A stretch of 64,000 nucleotides of DNA, from positions 3,236,105 to 3,300,104 of the forward strand of contig OY970283.1 of assembly GCA_963715995.1 (NCBI GenBank). The letters run 5' to 3'. Source of the DNA: DATBDN01 sp963715995. GTDB lineage: Bacteria; Actinomycetota; Thermoleophilia; Solirubrobacterales; Thermoleophilaceae. Under the pieces are notes generated by a model, which worked only from the letters and a program-made list of their open reading frames with translations, was not told where the DNA came from and searched no databases. Shown piece after piece: positions 42,002 to 50,930 of the stretch; within the stretch, counting starts at the first letter, position 1; the number at the start of each line of letters is the position of its first letter. Position numbers and translations under genes: made by a program.

Positions 42002-42540
42002 GAAGAACCAACGGGCCAGGGGAACGGTCCTGGCACCCAACTTCCCTCGAGCTCCGAATAGGCAACCTTCGGATCGTCGGTCGGGACCGGTGCCTGGGCG
42101 CCGTGCTTCGCTGCAAGTGGGTCGTGCGGGTACTCGGTCACGTCGTCGGCAAGACGGGCGCCGACCATGAGGATGGCGCACGGGCCGTCGCCTGCGCCGA
42201 TCGTGATGTGGCGTGTCATCGGCGCCGCGTGGAAGAAGTCCCACTTCTTCATCAAGCGCTCCTCGCCCTCGACGACCAGCAGGCACTCGCCATCCAGGAC
42301 CATGAACGACTCCTGGTTGGACTCCGCGTGGTACATGGCATTTGCTTGCCCGGGCCAGAGCACATGTATGCCGATCCCGTAGTGTGGGAAGTGCGTTTCA
42401 TCAGCCTCGAAGCGGATGTATTGACCCGCCGTCGGGTGCTTGAACGAGAGCGTGTCGGCCACGTTCAGGATGAACCAGCCGGGTCCCTCGGGGACGAGGC
42501 CTCCGTCGCGTTCTATGAGTTTTGCTTCCGGTACTGGCAT
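41998..42540 (-). CDS. cupin-domain protein
   Basis: 180 residues from ATG 42540 (the longer frame upstream is unsupported). A cupin: HVLWPGQANAMYHAESNQES (motif 1, with metal-binding His and Glu) and FHAAPMTRHITIGAGDGPC (motif 2 region). Likely metal- or sugar-binding, possibly an isomerase or sensor. It is translationally coupled to the downstream protease gene, an unusual pairing. Confidence 0.75.
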   Translation of the reverse strand: MPVPEAKLIERDGGLVPEGPGWFILNVADTLSFKHPTAGQYIRFEADETHFPHYGIGIHVLWPGQANAMYHAESNQESFMVLDGECLLVVEGEERLMKKWDFFHAAPMTRHITIGAGDGPCAILMVGARLADDVTEYPHDPLAAKHGAQAPVPTDDPKVAYSELEGSWVPGPFPWPVGSS

Positions 42541-42589
42541 CCGGCGACGGTAACGAAATCCCAACTCGCTCAGCACACGAGCTTCACGA

Positions 42590-44122
42590 ATGTCCTGGAA
42601 ACCTTCGCAACACTGGAAGTGGATGGCCGTCGTAGCCAGCGTGCTCGCTGTGGTGGCCGTCGCAATCGGCGCGTCGTCGGAGGATCACGCCTCGACCACT
42701 CATGCGCCCGTGGTCCTCGTGGTGTTCGATGCGCTGCCCGTCCAGCTGCTCGAGGACGATCACGGCCAGATCGACGCGAAGCGCTTCCCCAACTTCGCCG
42801 CCTTCGCTGCGAACGGCACCTGGTACCGCCACGCGACGACGATCAGCGAGAGCACCCGCTTCTCCGTGCCCGCGATCCTCGACGGGCGCAAGCCGCGGCC
42901 GAACCTCGACTCCGACTACGCGTCGCACCCGGAGAACCTGTTCACCCTGCTCGCGCCGCGCTACCGGCTGAACGTCTCCGAGGAGGCCACGAGCATGTGC
43001 CCGGTGCGTCTCTGCGGGCCGCCATCGACGCTGAGCGTGCTCCAGCGGCTGCGCCACGGGCGCGTGTCGCGTTTCCTGAAGGCCGTCGGGCGAATCACCG
43101 ACGGCAGCCGGCCGGAGCTCAGCTTCATCCACGTGCTGATGCCGCACGAGCCGCGCCAGTTCCTGCCCGACGGCCAGGCCTACACCTACAGCGGCACGCC
43201 CGACCCGCTGACCGGCACGCCGTCCATGGACCGCCGCTTCCTGACCGAGCAGGTCGAGCAGCGAACCATCCTCCAGCTCGAATACACCGACCACCTGCTC
43301 GGCGAGCTGGTCGCGCACATGAAACGCGAGGGGGTATGGGACAAGTCGATCGTCGCGCTCACCTCGGACCACGGTGAGTCGTTCCGCGTGAAGAACGGCC
43401 CCGCGGCCCCGTTCCGCGTCGGCCAGCTGACCTATCGCCGCGCCGCCAGCGAGCGCAACCTCCAGGACATCGCGGGGATCGCGATGTTCGTCAAGTACCC
43501 CGGCCAGCGTGGAGGCGTGACCGACTCGCGTTTCGTGCACAGCGTGGACCTCTTCCCCACGATCCTGAAGGCCGCCGGCATGCCCCTGCCGGGCGGCCTC
43601 ATGGGGACGGCGCTGAACGCTTCGCGCTACCACGGGCACAGCGACATCACGGTCTACAAGCAGGACGGGGAGCTGCTCAGGATGCCGGCGTCGCGCTGGC
43701 TCGCGCGCGTGAGCCAGTCGAAGAGCCACGAGCTGAGCCTGTTCGGCACGGGCGACGACGACCTGTTCGACCTGGGCCCGGCCCCGCAGTTGCGTGGAAC
43801 CGCGGTCTCGTCACTCCAGCTCGGGCCGCGCACGCACCTGCGCGCGACCGTGTTCGACGCCGGCCTCTACGCGCGCGTGCGCAGCCACTCGAGCTTCATC
43901 CCCGCGCAGGCTTTCGGGCGCCTGCACGGGGGCAAGGCGGCCGGGCACAACCTGCTGTTCGCGCTGAACGGCACCGTCGTGGCCACGGCGCCGTCGTTCG
44001 CTCCGGTCGATCCAGGGAACTGGAGCTTCTCGGTGATGCTGTCGCCGACGGCGTTCCACGATGGGGCGAACCGGCTCCAGATCTTCGAGTGGCTCGGCGG
44101 TAACCGCGCCCGGCTGCTTTAG
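42590..44122 (+). CDS. membrane-anchored sulfatase/phosphoethanolamine transferase-like enzyme
   Basis: 510 residues. An N-terminal membrane anchor (WMAVVASVLAVVAVAIGA) precedes an alkaline-phosphatase/sulfatase fold: VVLVVFDALPVQLL with the first metal Asp, ISESTRFSVPAILDGRKP with the nucleophile Ser/Thr, SFIHVLMPHEP and VALTSDHGESF with metal ligands Asp-His. It resembles LtaS- or sulfatase-type enzymes and may modify wall or lipid polymers. Its C-terminus ends just inside the convergent kinase gene. Confidence 0.75.
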   Translation: MSWKPSQHWKWMAVVASVLAVVAVAIGASSEDHASTTHAPVVLVVFDALPVQLLEDDHGQIDAKRFPNFAAFAANGTWYRHATTISESTRFSVPAILDGRKPRPNLDSDYASHPENLFTLLAPRYRLNVSEEATSMCPVRLCGPPSTLSVLQRLRHGRVSRFLKAVGRITDGSRPELSFIHVLMPHEPRQFLPDGQAYTYSGTPDPLTGTPSMDRRFLTEQVEQRTILQLEYTDHLLGELVAHMKREGVWDKSIVALTSDHGESFRVKNGPAAPFRVGQLTYRRAASERNLQDIAGIAMFVKYPGQRGGVTDSRFVHSVDLFPTILKAAGMPLPGGLMGTALNASRYHGHSDITVYKQDGELLRMPASRWLARVSQSKSHELSLFGTGDDDLFDLGPAPQLRGTAVSSLQLGPRTHLRATVFDAGLYARVRSHSSFIPAQAFGRLHGGKAAGHNLLFALNGTVVATAPSFAPVDPGNWSFSVMLSPTAFHDGANRLQIFEWLGGNRARLL

Positions 44123-45054
44123 ACGGCCGGCGTCTGCTCCGCGAACTCGTCGGCGCGCGCCAGGTCGAAGTCGCCGGCGTCGCTGCCCAGCCCGGCTGCG
44201 ACCAGCGATGCGCAGGCGCTCCCAAGCCGCGCGGCGTCGGCGGGCTTGCGCCCAAGCGACAGCGCGCGCATGAAGCCCGCGCTGTAGGCGTCGCCGCAAC
44301 CGGTTGTGTCCACGACGTCGGTCTGGAATGCCGGCACGCGCTCGGCGCCGTCGGCGCTCACCACCAGGCTGCCGCTCGCCCCGCAGGTGATCGCGCAACC
44401 GCCGATGCCGCGCTCGATCAGCGCCGCGCCCGCCGTCTCGGCGTCATCGGCGCCGGTCAGCTTGATCGCCTGGTCCTCGTTCGGGAGGAACCAGTCGACG
44501 TGCTCCAGCGCGGGGGCGATCATGTCGAGCAGCTCTGGCCAGCCGTCGGCCAGGATGTCGGCGGAGGTGCGCACGCCGTGCTCGCCGCAGAACGTGAGGA
44601 TCTCCGGCGCCAGCTCGTGCATGAACTCGGGCCCTCCCAGGTGCAGGGTGTCGGCCTGCTCGATCAGGTCCCAGGGCACGTCCTCGCGCGTGAAGCTGGC
44701 GTTGGCTCCGATCACGTGCAGCGCCGGGCGGTCGCCGTTCGGGCGGATCGGCAGCACGCTCGCGGAGGTCTGCACGCCGTCCCTGCGCGCGAGCTGGCCG
44801 GTCTCGACCCCCAGCCGCTCGAGCATGGTCGTGAGCAGGTCGCCAAGGTCGTCGGCGCCGATCGCGCCGACGCTGACCGTACGTGCGCCGAGCTTGGCCA
44901 TCGTGATCGCGGTGCCGCCGGCGGCGCCCGCGGGCGACACGCGGATCTGCTCGATCAGCGCGCCGCCCTGACCCTCGGGAATCTCCTCCACGTACTTGGC
45001 GTGCACGTCGAGCACGTGCGCGCCGAGTGCGATGAACAGCGGTGCATCGCTCAT
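44119..45054 (-). CDS. PfkB-family carbohydrate kinase
   Basis: 311 residues of the ribokinase fold: N-terminal ALGAHVLDVHAKYVEEIPEG, GGTAITMAKLGARTVSVGAI, and the C-terminal signature DVVDTTGCGDAYSAGFMRAL with the anion hole and catalytic Asp. It phosphorylates a sugar or nucleoside. Its start overlaps the class II aldolase stop (ATGA), so aldolase and kinase are co-translated, pointing to a pentose or deoxysugar pathway. Confidence 0.9.
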   Translation of the reverse strand: MSDAPLFIALGAHVLDVHAKYVEEIPEGQGGALIEQIRVSPAGAAGGTAITMAKLGARTVSVGAIGADDLGDLLTTMLERLGVETGQLARRDGVQTSASVLPIRPNGDRPALHVIGANASFTREDVPWDLIEQADTLHLGGPEFMHELAPEILTFCGEHGVRTSADILADGWPELLDMIAPALEHVDWFLPNEDQAIKLTGADDAETAGAALIERGIGGCAITCGASGSLVVSADGAERVPAFQTDVVDTTGCGDAYSAGFMRALSLGRKPADAARLGSACASLVAAGLGSDAGDFDLARADEFAEQTPAV

Positions 45055-45701
45055 TCGCCTGCCTCCTTGGTCTGCCCGTAGCCCAGCCGCATCGCCTGCG
45101 TCGCGACGTCCTGGAGCTGCTCGTCGCTCAGCGCGGCGGGTTGGCCGAGTGCCCGTGCCCGCCAGTAGACGGTGCACGCCCACTCCACCAGCAGCGTGGT
45201 CTCCACAGCCGTGTCGAGGTCGTGGCCGTAGCCGACATGGCCGTGGTTCTGCATCAGGCAGGCGGTGCGGCCTGCGAGCGCCTGCTCCACGTTGTGCGCC
45301 AGCTCCTCGGTACCGAAGGTCGCGTACGGCGCCACCTTGAGCGATCCGCCGAACATCAGCATCGAGTAGTGCACGGCGGGCACCTCGTCGACCACGCACG
45401 AGAGCGCGGTCGCATAGGGCGCGTGCGTGTGCACCACAGCGCCGGCGTCCAGCCGGTCGTAGAGCAGCAGGTGCAACGCCAGCTCCGAGGTCGGCGCGAG
45501 CGGCCCGTCAACCAGCGCGCCGCTGCGATCGACAACCGCCATCTCCTCCGCGCGCATGTGGCCGAAGACGCCGCCGGTGGGCGTGACCACCACATGCTCG
45601 CCCGCGCGCATGCTCACGTTGCCCGCGGTGCCGACCACCAGCCCCTCGGTCGCCAGCCGCGCGCAGGCCGCCGCCACCTGTTCGCGGGCCGCTTCGAGCA
45701 C
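45051..45701 (-). CDS. class II aldolase/adducin-family protein (fuculose-phosphate-type)
   Basis: 216 residues: LATEGLVVGTAGNVSMRAGE, VVVTPTGGVFGHMRAEEM, zinc ligands HTHAPYATAL and QNHGHVGYG, as in FucA/AraD. It splits or epimerises sugar phosphates. Heads a two-gene operon with the PfkB kinase. Confidence 0.9.
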   Translation of the reverse strand: MLEAAREQVAAACARLATEGLVVGTAGNVSMRAGEHVVVTPTGGVFGHMRAEEMAVVDRSGALVDGPLAPTSELALHLLLYDRLDAGAVVHTHAPYATALSCVVDEVPAVHYSMLMFGGSLKVAPYATFGTEELAHNVEQALAGRTACLMQNHGHVGYGHDLDTAVETTLLVEWACTVYWRARALGQPAALSDEQLQDVATQAMRLGYGQTKEAGE

Positions 45702-45748
45702 GGCGCGGAGCGTAGGACACCGGCGAGGAAGCGGTAGGGTCCCGGCGC

Positions 45749-46162
45749 GTGGATCTCGAAGATCTGGTGCGGCTGCAGAACCAATTCATGATCGGCTTCG
45801 ACCTCGTGCTGGGGTCGGCCACGCTCGTCGCCCCGCGCGCGACGCTGCGGTTGCTGGGGCACGAGGAGCCATCGCCGGAGGTCATCGCCGGGTTCCGGCG
45901 GCTGTCGTGGGTCTGGCTCACGTTCTCCGCCGCGCACGCGAACGCCGAGCGCCGCGGCGAGCCGCAGGACTGGTGGGCACTCGCATGGCTGCGCGGCACA
46001 GAGATGCTCGCCGACCCGATCTGGTCGTCCTCGCCCGGCTGGCGCCGGCCCGGAAGCCGCCCGTCGCTGTGGTTCTCGGGTGTGGCGAACACGGCGATGA
46101 CAGCCGGCTTCGCCTGGATGGCCACGCGCAAGCCCGCGAAGCGCCGGTTCCTGCGCCGCTAG
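45749..46162 (+). CDS. small protein of unknown function, probably membrane-associated
   Basis: 137 residues, GTG start. Hydrophobic helices near FMIGFDLVLGSATLVAPRAT and LSWVWLTFSAAHANAERRGE, with a basic C-terminus (RKPAKRRFLRR). Not recognised. Divergent from the aldolase operon with a 47-base gap. Confidence 0.5.
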   Translation: MDLEDLVRLQNQFMIGFDLVLGSATLVAPRATLRLLGHEEPSPEVIAGFRRLSWVWLTFSAAHANAERRGEPQDWWALAWLRGTEMLADPIWSSSPGWRRPGSRPSLWFSGVANTAMTAGFAWMATRKPAKRRFLRR

Positions 46163-46231
46163 CGCCTCCGCCGGCACGCTCACTGCCGAAATCCGCCGGG
46201 GCCGTGATTTGCGGTTAGCATCCGCGCCCGC

Positions 46232-46492
46232 GTGGACCTTCGCCGGGAGCAAGTCGTTGTCGAGATCGAGCGTTACCGCATCCAGGGCGCTCTGCATCTG
46301 CCTGCCGAGGGCTACCGCTCGCGGCTGTCGGACTACATGAACCAGCGCGAGGCTGAGTTCCTGCCGATGACCGACTGCACGATCACCACGCTCGAGACCG
46401 CATCGGAGCGCTCCGTTCCGTTTCTGCTCGTGGCGCGCCGCCACGTGCGCCTGATCGCGCCGGTCGATCCCAACGAGGACCGGCTCGCGTAG
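46232..46492 (+). CDS. DUF6812-like small protein
   Basis: 86 residues, GTG start: EQVVVEIERYRIQGALHLPA, YRSRLSDYMNQREAEFLPMT, and SVPFLLVARRHVRLIAPVDP. A compact beta-sheet protein of unknown function, 13 bases upstream of the SDR gene. Confidence 0.55.
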   Translation: MDLRREQVVVEIERYRIQGALHLPAEGYRSRLSDYMNQREAEFLPMTDCTITTLETASERSVPFLLVARRHVRLIAPVDPNEDRLA

Positions 46493-46505
46493 CGGGCCGC
46501 AGCGT

Positions 46506-47513
46506 ATGGGTCTGACAGTCGCGATCACCGGGCCGACAGGCGACATCGGCCGTGCGCTTCTGCGCCAGCTCGACAAGGCGCCCGAGGTCGATCGCATCAT
46601 CGGGATGGCGCGGCGCCCGTTCAACCCGTCGGAACTCGGGCTCGAGAAGACCGAGTACCGCCAGGGCGACATCCTCGACCAGGACTCGATCAGCGGCCTC
46701 ATGGACGGCGCCGACGTGCTCGTGCACCTCGCCTTCATCATCCTCGGCGGGCGCGACGAGACGAAGAGCGTCAACCTCGAAGGCACGCGCAACGTGTTCG
46801 AGGCAGCGGTGTCGGGAGGTGTCAAGCGCTTTGTCTACACGTCCTCGGTGGCTGCCTACGGCTTCCACGAGGACAACCCGCAGCCGCTCACCGAGGAGGT
46901 CGCCCCGAAGGGCACCGAGGAGTTCTATTACTCCGCGCAGAAGGCGGAGCTCGAGCGCGAGCTGCACCGCCTGGTGGGCGACAGCGAGGTCGAGTCCTAC
47001 GTCTTCCGCCCCTGCGTCGTCGCCGGGCCGGATGCGCTGACAATGGTCTCGGCGCTCCTCGAGCAGGTCCAGCTCGGCGGGCGGCTTCCGCAGATCACGT
47101 CGTTCTTGAGCAGCGTCCCGTTCCTCAAGCCGGTCCTGCCCGACCCGGGCATCCCGTTCCAGCTCGTGCACCACGACGACGTCGCCCAGGCGCTGGTCGC
47201 GGCCATCACCGGACGCGGCGAGCCGGGGATCTACAACCTCGCGGGCGACGGCACGATCTCATTCGGGGACTTCGCCTCCGCGCTCGGCTGGTACTCCGTC
47301 CGGGTTCCGAAGTTCAGCGTCGACCTGACCGCCGAGCTCATCGGGCGCATTCCGTTCGCCCCGTCGGAGTTCTCGTGGATCAACGCTGCGCGCGTGCCGG
47401 TGGTGATGGACGCGCAGAAGGCACGCGAGAAACTGGGCTGGGACCCGGCCTACGACACCCGTGCGACGCTCGCCGAGACGATCGACGGCGCACGGGACGA
47501 AGGGCTCATCTAG
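46506..47513 (+). CDS. NAD-dependent epimerase/dehydratase (SDR)
   Basis: 335 residues, extended SDR: nucleotide-binding GPTGDIGRAL at about 8-17, VLVHLAFII, and the catalytic YSAQK motif. The middle/C-terminus (DDVAQALVAAITGRGEPGIY) is typical of NAD(P)H-binding dehydratases. Probably sugar or redox metabolism. Confidence 0.85.
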   Translation: MGLTVAITGPTGDIGRALLRQLDKAPEVDRIIGMARRPFNPSELGLEKTEYRQGDILDQDSISGLMDGADVLVHLAFIILGGRDETKSVNLEGTRNVFEAAVSGGVKRFVYTSSVAAYGFHEDNPQPLTEEVAPKGTEEFYYSAQKAELERELHRLVGDSEVESYVFRPCVVAGPDALTMVSALLEQVQLGGRLPQITSFLSSVPFLKPVLPDPGIPFQLVHHDDVAQALVAAITGRGEPGIYNLAGDGTISFGDFASALGWYSVRVPKFSVDLTAELIGRIPFAPSEFSWINAARVPVVMDAQKAREKLGWDPAYDTRATLAETIDGARDEGLI

Positions 47514-47605
47514 CGGCCCGGGACCTCGGTCCTGTCGAACATCCGTCGAGCCAGGGACATTCTTTCTTCCAGGACGGCTCGTGGCGTGCCGATCAGTAAC
47601 CCAAG

Positions 47606-48712
47606 ATGACTGGGTTCGGCTCTCCCCTCCGACAGCGTCTCGGCCTGCGCCCGAGCGCTGATGCGTCGCTCCTGACCGTGGCAGACGCGTCGATCATGGC
47701 GCGCGCGCTGATGTACCTGCTGGCAGCGGTCGGCACCGCGGTGATCGCCTCGGTAGCCGTGCCGGACGCGCCACTCAACGGCCACCACGCGGGCCCGGTG
47801 TTCGCGGGTATCGCCTACGTGGCGGCGATCGGCGTGTTCGCAGGCTTCGAGCGACTGCCCTCCTGGGCGCTGCACGCACTGCTGATCGGCGTGACGGGCC
47901 TGATCGTCTGGGCCGTCTACGAGAGCGGCGACGCCGGCAGCCCGTACACCATCTTCCTCGTCTGGGTCGCGATCTACGCGGCCTTCTTCTTCGGGCCGCT
48001 CGGCACGGCGCTCCAGGTGGCGGCGATGCTCGCCGGTTACGGCGGGGCTCTGCTCGCCCTCGGCGATCAGGCCGATGCGGCGGCGCTGCACTTCGCGCTG
48101 ACCGCGTCCGCGCTCGTGCTGCTGGCCGGCGCGATCCAGGCGCTGACGGGGCGCGTGGCGCGCCTGGTCTCCCGGCTACAGGAGATCTCGCGCACGGACT
48201 CGGTGACCGGGCTCTACGACAACTCCGCCTTCGCCCAGATGCTGGAGATCGAGATCGAGCGCGCGCGCCGCAGCGGTAACCGCCTGGGCCTGGTGCTTGG
48301 CGATCTCGGCGACGTGGCCGGGCGCGCCCCCGAGGTCGGGCTGATCCAGAGCGTCGGCGCGCTGTTCGGCGCGACGCCCCGCCAGATCGACATGTGTGCG
48401 CGTCTTGACAACGGGCGCTTCGCGATGCTGCTGCCCTACACCGACGAGCATGGCTCGTACCTGGTCGCCGAGCGCATGCGCGAGCGCGTGGCCGTGCTGG
48501 CCGGCGGCGGCGCGACGATGACCTTCGGCGTGGCCGGCTTCCCGCGCGCGGGCGCGACAGGCCAGGCGCTCCTGCGCGCGGCCGAGGCCGTCCTCGACGA
48601 GGCCCATGCGGCCGGTGGCGACCGCGTGGTCGTCTACCAGAAGCACGCCTCGAACAGCATCGTCGAGATCGACGTCGACGACGCTCGGGAGTCCGAGCTC
48701 CAGCTCAGCTGA
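47606..48712 (+). CDS. membrane protein with degenerate GGDEF domain
   Basis: 368 residues: about six N-terminal membrane helices and a C-terminal GGDEF-like domain starting RTDSVTGLYDNSAFAQMLEI, but the active-site signature is DNGRF instead of GGDEF, so cyclic-di-GMP synthesis is unlikely; it may bind c-di-GMP or GTP. Convergent with, and overlapping by 8 bases, the intact GGDEF protein gene. Confidence 0.75.
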   Translation: MTGFGSPLRQRLGLRPSADASLLTVADASIMARALMYLLAAVGTAVIASVAVPDAPLNGHHAGPVFAGIAYVAAIGVFAGFERLPSWALHALLIGVTGLIVWAVYESGDAGSPYTIFLVWVAIYAAFFFGPLGTALQVAAMLAGYGGALLALGDQADAAALHFALTASALVLLAGAIQALTGRVARLVSRLQEISRTDSVTGLYDNSAFAQMLEIEIERARRSGNRLGLVLGDLGDVAGRAPEVGLIQSVGALFGATPRQIDMCARLDNGRFAMLLPYTDEHGSYLVAERMRERVAVLAGGGATMTFGVAGFPRAGATGQALLRAAEAVLDEAHAAGGDRVVVYQKHASNSIVEIDVDDARESELQLS

Positions 48713-49646
48713 CGCGCTCGCCGCCGGAGAGCAGCGGCTTCGACGCATACATCGCGGCGTCCGCGGCACGAGTGAGCTTGGAGCTCGACTTGCCGTGGGC
48801 CGGGTACTCGGCGATTCCCCACGACAGGCTCACGTCGCCCAGCTTCTCCACCCGCGCGCGCAGACGCTCGCAGAGCGCCGCCGCTTCGAACTGGTTGGTC
48901 GCCGGCAGCAGCAGGCCGAACTCGTCCCCGCCCAGCCGCGCCGCCACGTCGGCTGCACGGCAGGCCTCCTCGAGCGTCGCCGCGGTTCGCCGCAGCAGCT
49001 CGTCGCCCGCAGCATGGCCCTTGGTGTCGTTCAGCCGCTTGAAGGAGTCGAGATCGAGCATCGCCAGGCTGAACATGGCGCCGTAGCGGCTGGCCCGCTC
49101 CAGCTCGCTCGCAAGCGCACGCTCAAACGCGCGCCGGTTCGGCAGGCCGGTCAGCGCATCATGGGTCGCGCTCTCCAGCACGCGCTGGAACAGGTGCGCA
49201 TTGGCGAGCGCCACTGACGCCTGCTCACCGAACGCGTCGAGCAGCTCGCGGGCGGGCTCGTCGAAGGGATCGCCCTCGAGCGCCAGCACGAGCAGGATGC
49301 CGAGTGAGCGCCCGGCGGACTCGAGCGGCACCGCGCGCAGCGCGCAGGCCCCGACCTGGGCGGCCAGCTTCGACAGCTCGGCGTGCGTGCCGAGGTCCGC
49401 GATCTCGAACGGATCCGTGAGCGCTTTCGGGCAGCCGCGCGCCCAGCCTTCGAGCTGCCGCTTGACGCCGGGCCGCAGTCCCGGAGCGCGCACGAGCGAG
49501 AGCTCGTCCTCGGCCCAGATCAGCAGCGCCACCTCGCGATTCGGGCACGCCTGGAGCGCGTTCTCGATCGTCCTGTCGAGTACCTCTTCCAGCCGCAGGT
49601 CCGATGAGAGGTCCTGAAGCCAGCACGGGAATCCCTGCCCGGCCAC
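48705..49646 (-). CDS. GAF-GGDEF diguanylate cyclase
   Basis: 313 residues from the GTG at 49646, with GGGGGA about 9 bases upstream. N-terminal GAF-like domain (residues about 10-140: NREVALLIWAEDEL, SAGRSLGILLVLALEGD), then a GGDEF domain (THDALTGLPNRRAFERALAS) with an intact signature RLGGDEFGLLLP and an inhibitory-site RAAD five residues upstream. Makes cyclic di-GMP. Confidence 0.85.
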   Translation of the reverse strand: MAGQGFPCWLQDLSSDLRLEEVLDRTIENALQACPNREVALLIWAEDELSLVRAPGLRPGVKRQLEGWARGCPKALTDPFEIADLGTHAELSKLAAQVGACALRAVPLESAGRSLGILLVLALEGDPFDEPARELLDAFGEQASVALANAHLFQRVLESATHDALTGLPNRRAFERALASELERASRYGAMFSLAMLDLDSFKRLNDTKGHAAGDELLRRTAATLEEACRAADVAARLGGDEFGLLLPATNQFEAAALCERLRARVEKLGDVSLSWGIAEYPAHGKSSSKLTRAADAAMYASKPLLSGGERVS

Positions 49647-49688
49647 ATGAATGGTGTCCCCCTGTCGGGGGCCGGACAAACGTTGAAG

Positions 49689-49778
49689 CGGAGAGGGAGG
49701 GATTCGAACCCTCGAGACGGGTCAACCCCGCCCACGCGATTTCCAGTCGCGCTCCTTAAGCCACTCGGACACCTCTCC
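49689..49778 (-). tRNA. tRNA-Ser(GGA)
   Basis: A 90-nt tRNA on the minus strand: 5' GGAGAGG acceptor strand pairs with CCTCTCC at the 3' end, a D arm (TCCGAGTGGCTTAAGGA), anticodon loop CTGGAAA with anticodon GGA, a long variable arm (GGGCGGGGTTGACCCGTC), T loop TTCGAAT, and discriminator G. No CCA is encoded. It sits between the GGDEF gene and the protease-like gene, on the same strand as both. Confidence 0.95.
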
Positions 49779-49806
49779 CGAAGTCGCCCAAGCCTAGAAG
49801 CCAGGC

Positions 49807-50382
49807 TCAGAGGCCGAGGTTGCGGACCCCGCTCTCGTTCCAGCCGAGGTGGTGGGCCACCTCGTGGCGCACGGTCCGCTCCACCTGCTGGGCGAGCCGC
49901 TCGTGATCCCAGCCGAAGTCGCGCACGAGCGTGTCCTGGTAGATGACGATCCGCTTCTCGAAGCGGCCACCGGCGACCGAATCACCGAAGTAGTGGCCAT
50001 AGGCGTGGTGCTCCTGCCCGCGCAGCGACACGACGACCGGCACGTCGAGAAGCACCTCCTGGAACTGCTCCGGCAGGCGGTCGAGGGCATCCGCGACGAT
50101 CAGCTCGAACTCGGTCACGTCGCGCTCCTGGGGCGGCTGCTGCGCCAGCTCCTCCGAGCGCATCACGATCCGCTCGAACTCCTCTTCGGAGACCGCTGCG
50201 ATCTCTTCGCGCATGAAGAGCGTTGCGATCCAGGCGGTCACGTAGAGGAAGGCGGCCATGCCGATCAGCAGGCTGGCCAGGCCGCCCGCCCCCGACAGCG
50301 ATGGAGGATTGACGAACCACACGACCATTCCGGTCGTGAAGGCGGCGATCGCGAAGGCGGTTCCGGCGCGGTTTCGCGGCAT
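49807..50382 (-). CDS. Zn metallopeptidase with MMP-like HExxH domain, membrane-anchored
   Basis: 191 residues from ATG 50382: two N-terminal membrane helices (FAIAAFTTGMVVWFVNP, LASLLIGMAAFLYVTAWIAT) followed by a small 'minimal MMP-like' protease domain: PEQFQEVLLDVPVVVSLRGQ, the loop YHQ-like region, and HEVAHHLGWNE (HExxH). Its start is only 12 bases from a divergent ATG at 50395. Confidence 0.75.
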   Translation of the reverse strand: MPRNRAGTAFAIAAFTTGMVVWFVNPPSLSGAGGLASLLIGMAAFLYVTAWIATLFMREEIAAVSEEEFERIVMRSEELAQQPPQERDVTEFELIVADALDRLPEQFQEVLLDVPVVVSLRGQEHHAYGHYFGDSVAGGRFEKRIVIYQDTLVRDFGWDHERLAQQVERTVRHEVAHHLGWNESGVRNLGL

Positions 50383-50394
50383 GGAGCCAAGGGT

Positions 50395-50685
50395 ATGGCC
50401 CCGTCGATGCCCTCGCGAGAGACAGTGTGGCTTCTGCCGCTTCTTGCAGTGACGCTGTTGGTTGCGATGGCCCTGACGATCTTCCTGTCGCCGGCGATCG
50501 GAGTGCCGCTCCTGCTGATCGCAGCGATCTTCGGCGCGTTCAGCTGGTTCGGCGGCCGCTCGACCTCGACGGCCCGGATGCAGGAGCTGCGTGACGAGGC
50601 CAGGCCAGACGTCGAGTTCACCGCCGGCGATCACAACACGCTCACGCGCTCGGATAGGACATCCGAGAGCGACCCGGCGCGCTAG
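50395..50685 (+). CDS. small membrane protein
   Basis: 96 residues, ATG 50395 (or 50407). Two membrane helices (TVWLLPLLAVTLLVAMALTI, GVPLLLIAAIFGAFSWFG), then a basic/acidic tail (ARMQELRDEARPDVEFTAGD). The divergent gap to the metalloprotease gene is 12 bases, which implies leaderless or overlapping promoters. Function unknown. Confidence 0.5.
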   Translation: MAPSMPSRETVWLLPLLAVTLLVAMALTIFLSPAIGVPLLLIAAIFGAFSWFGGRSTSTARMQELRDEARPDVEFTAGDHNTLTRSDRTSESDPAR

Positions 50686-50700
50686 GGCGACAGCGCAGGC

Positions 50701-50895
50701 CTAGTCGTCGTGCTCGGGCTGCGCGCCCGGCGCCTCCGACGAGTCCTGCTTGCGCTTCCACTCCTCGCGCGTCTCGCCGATCTGCTCGCCGACCTCGTCG
50801 CCCTTCTCCTCCAGGCGCTCGCCCTGCTGGTCGAGCTCCTCGAAGTCGTCCTTGATCTCGCGCTCGCGCTCTTCCTGCCGTTCTTCGTGTTCCAC
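50701..50895 (-). CDS. small acidic coiled-coil protein
   Basis: 64 residues, GTG start: almost entirely charged helix (EEREREIKDDFEELDQQGER), with heptad-like repeats, then an Asp/Glu-rich tail. Not recognised. Its codon pattern and position between two genes support it being real, but evidence is weak. Confidence 0.4.
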   Translation of the reverse strand: MEHEERQEEREREIKDDFEELDQQGERLEEKGDEVGEQIGETREEWKRKQDSSEAPGAQPEHDD

Positions 50896-50930
50896 CCTCC
50901 CGGCTTACCCCGGTGGGGCGTGAAGCGAAC

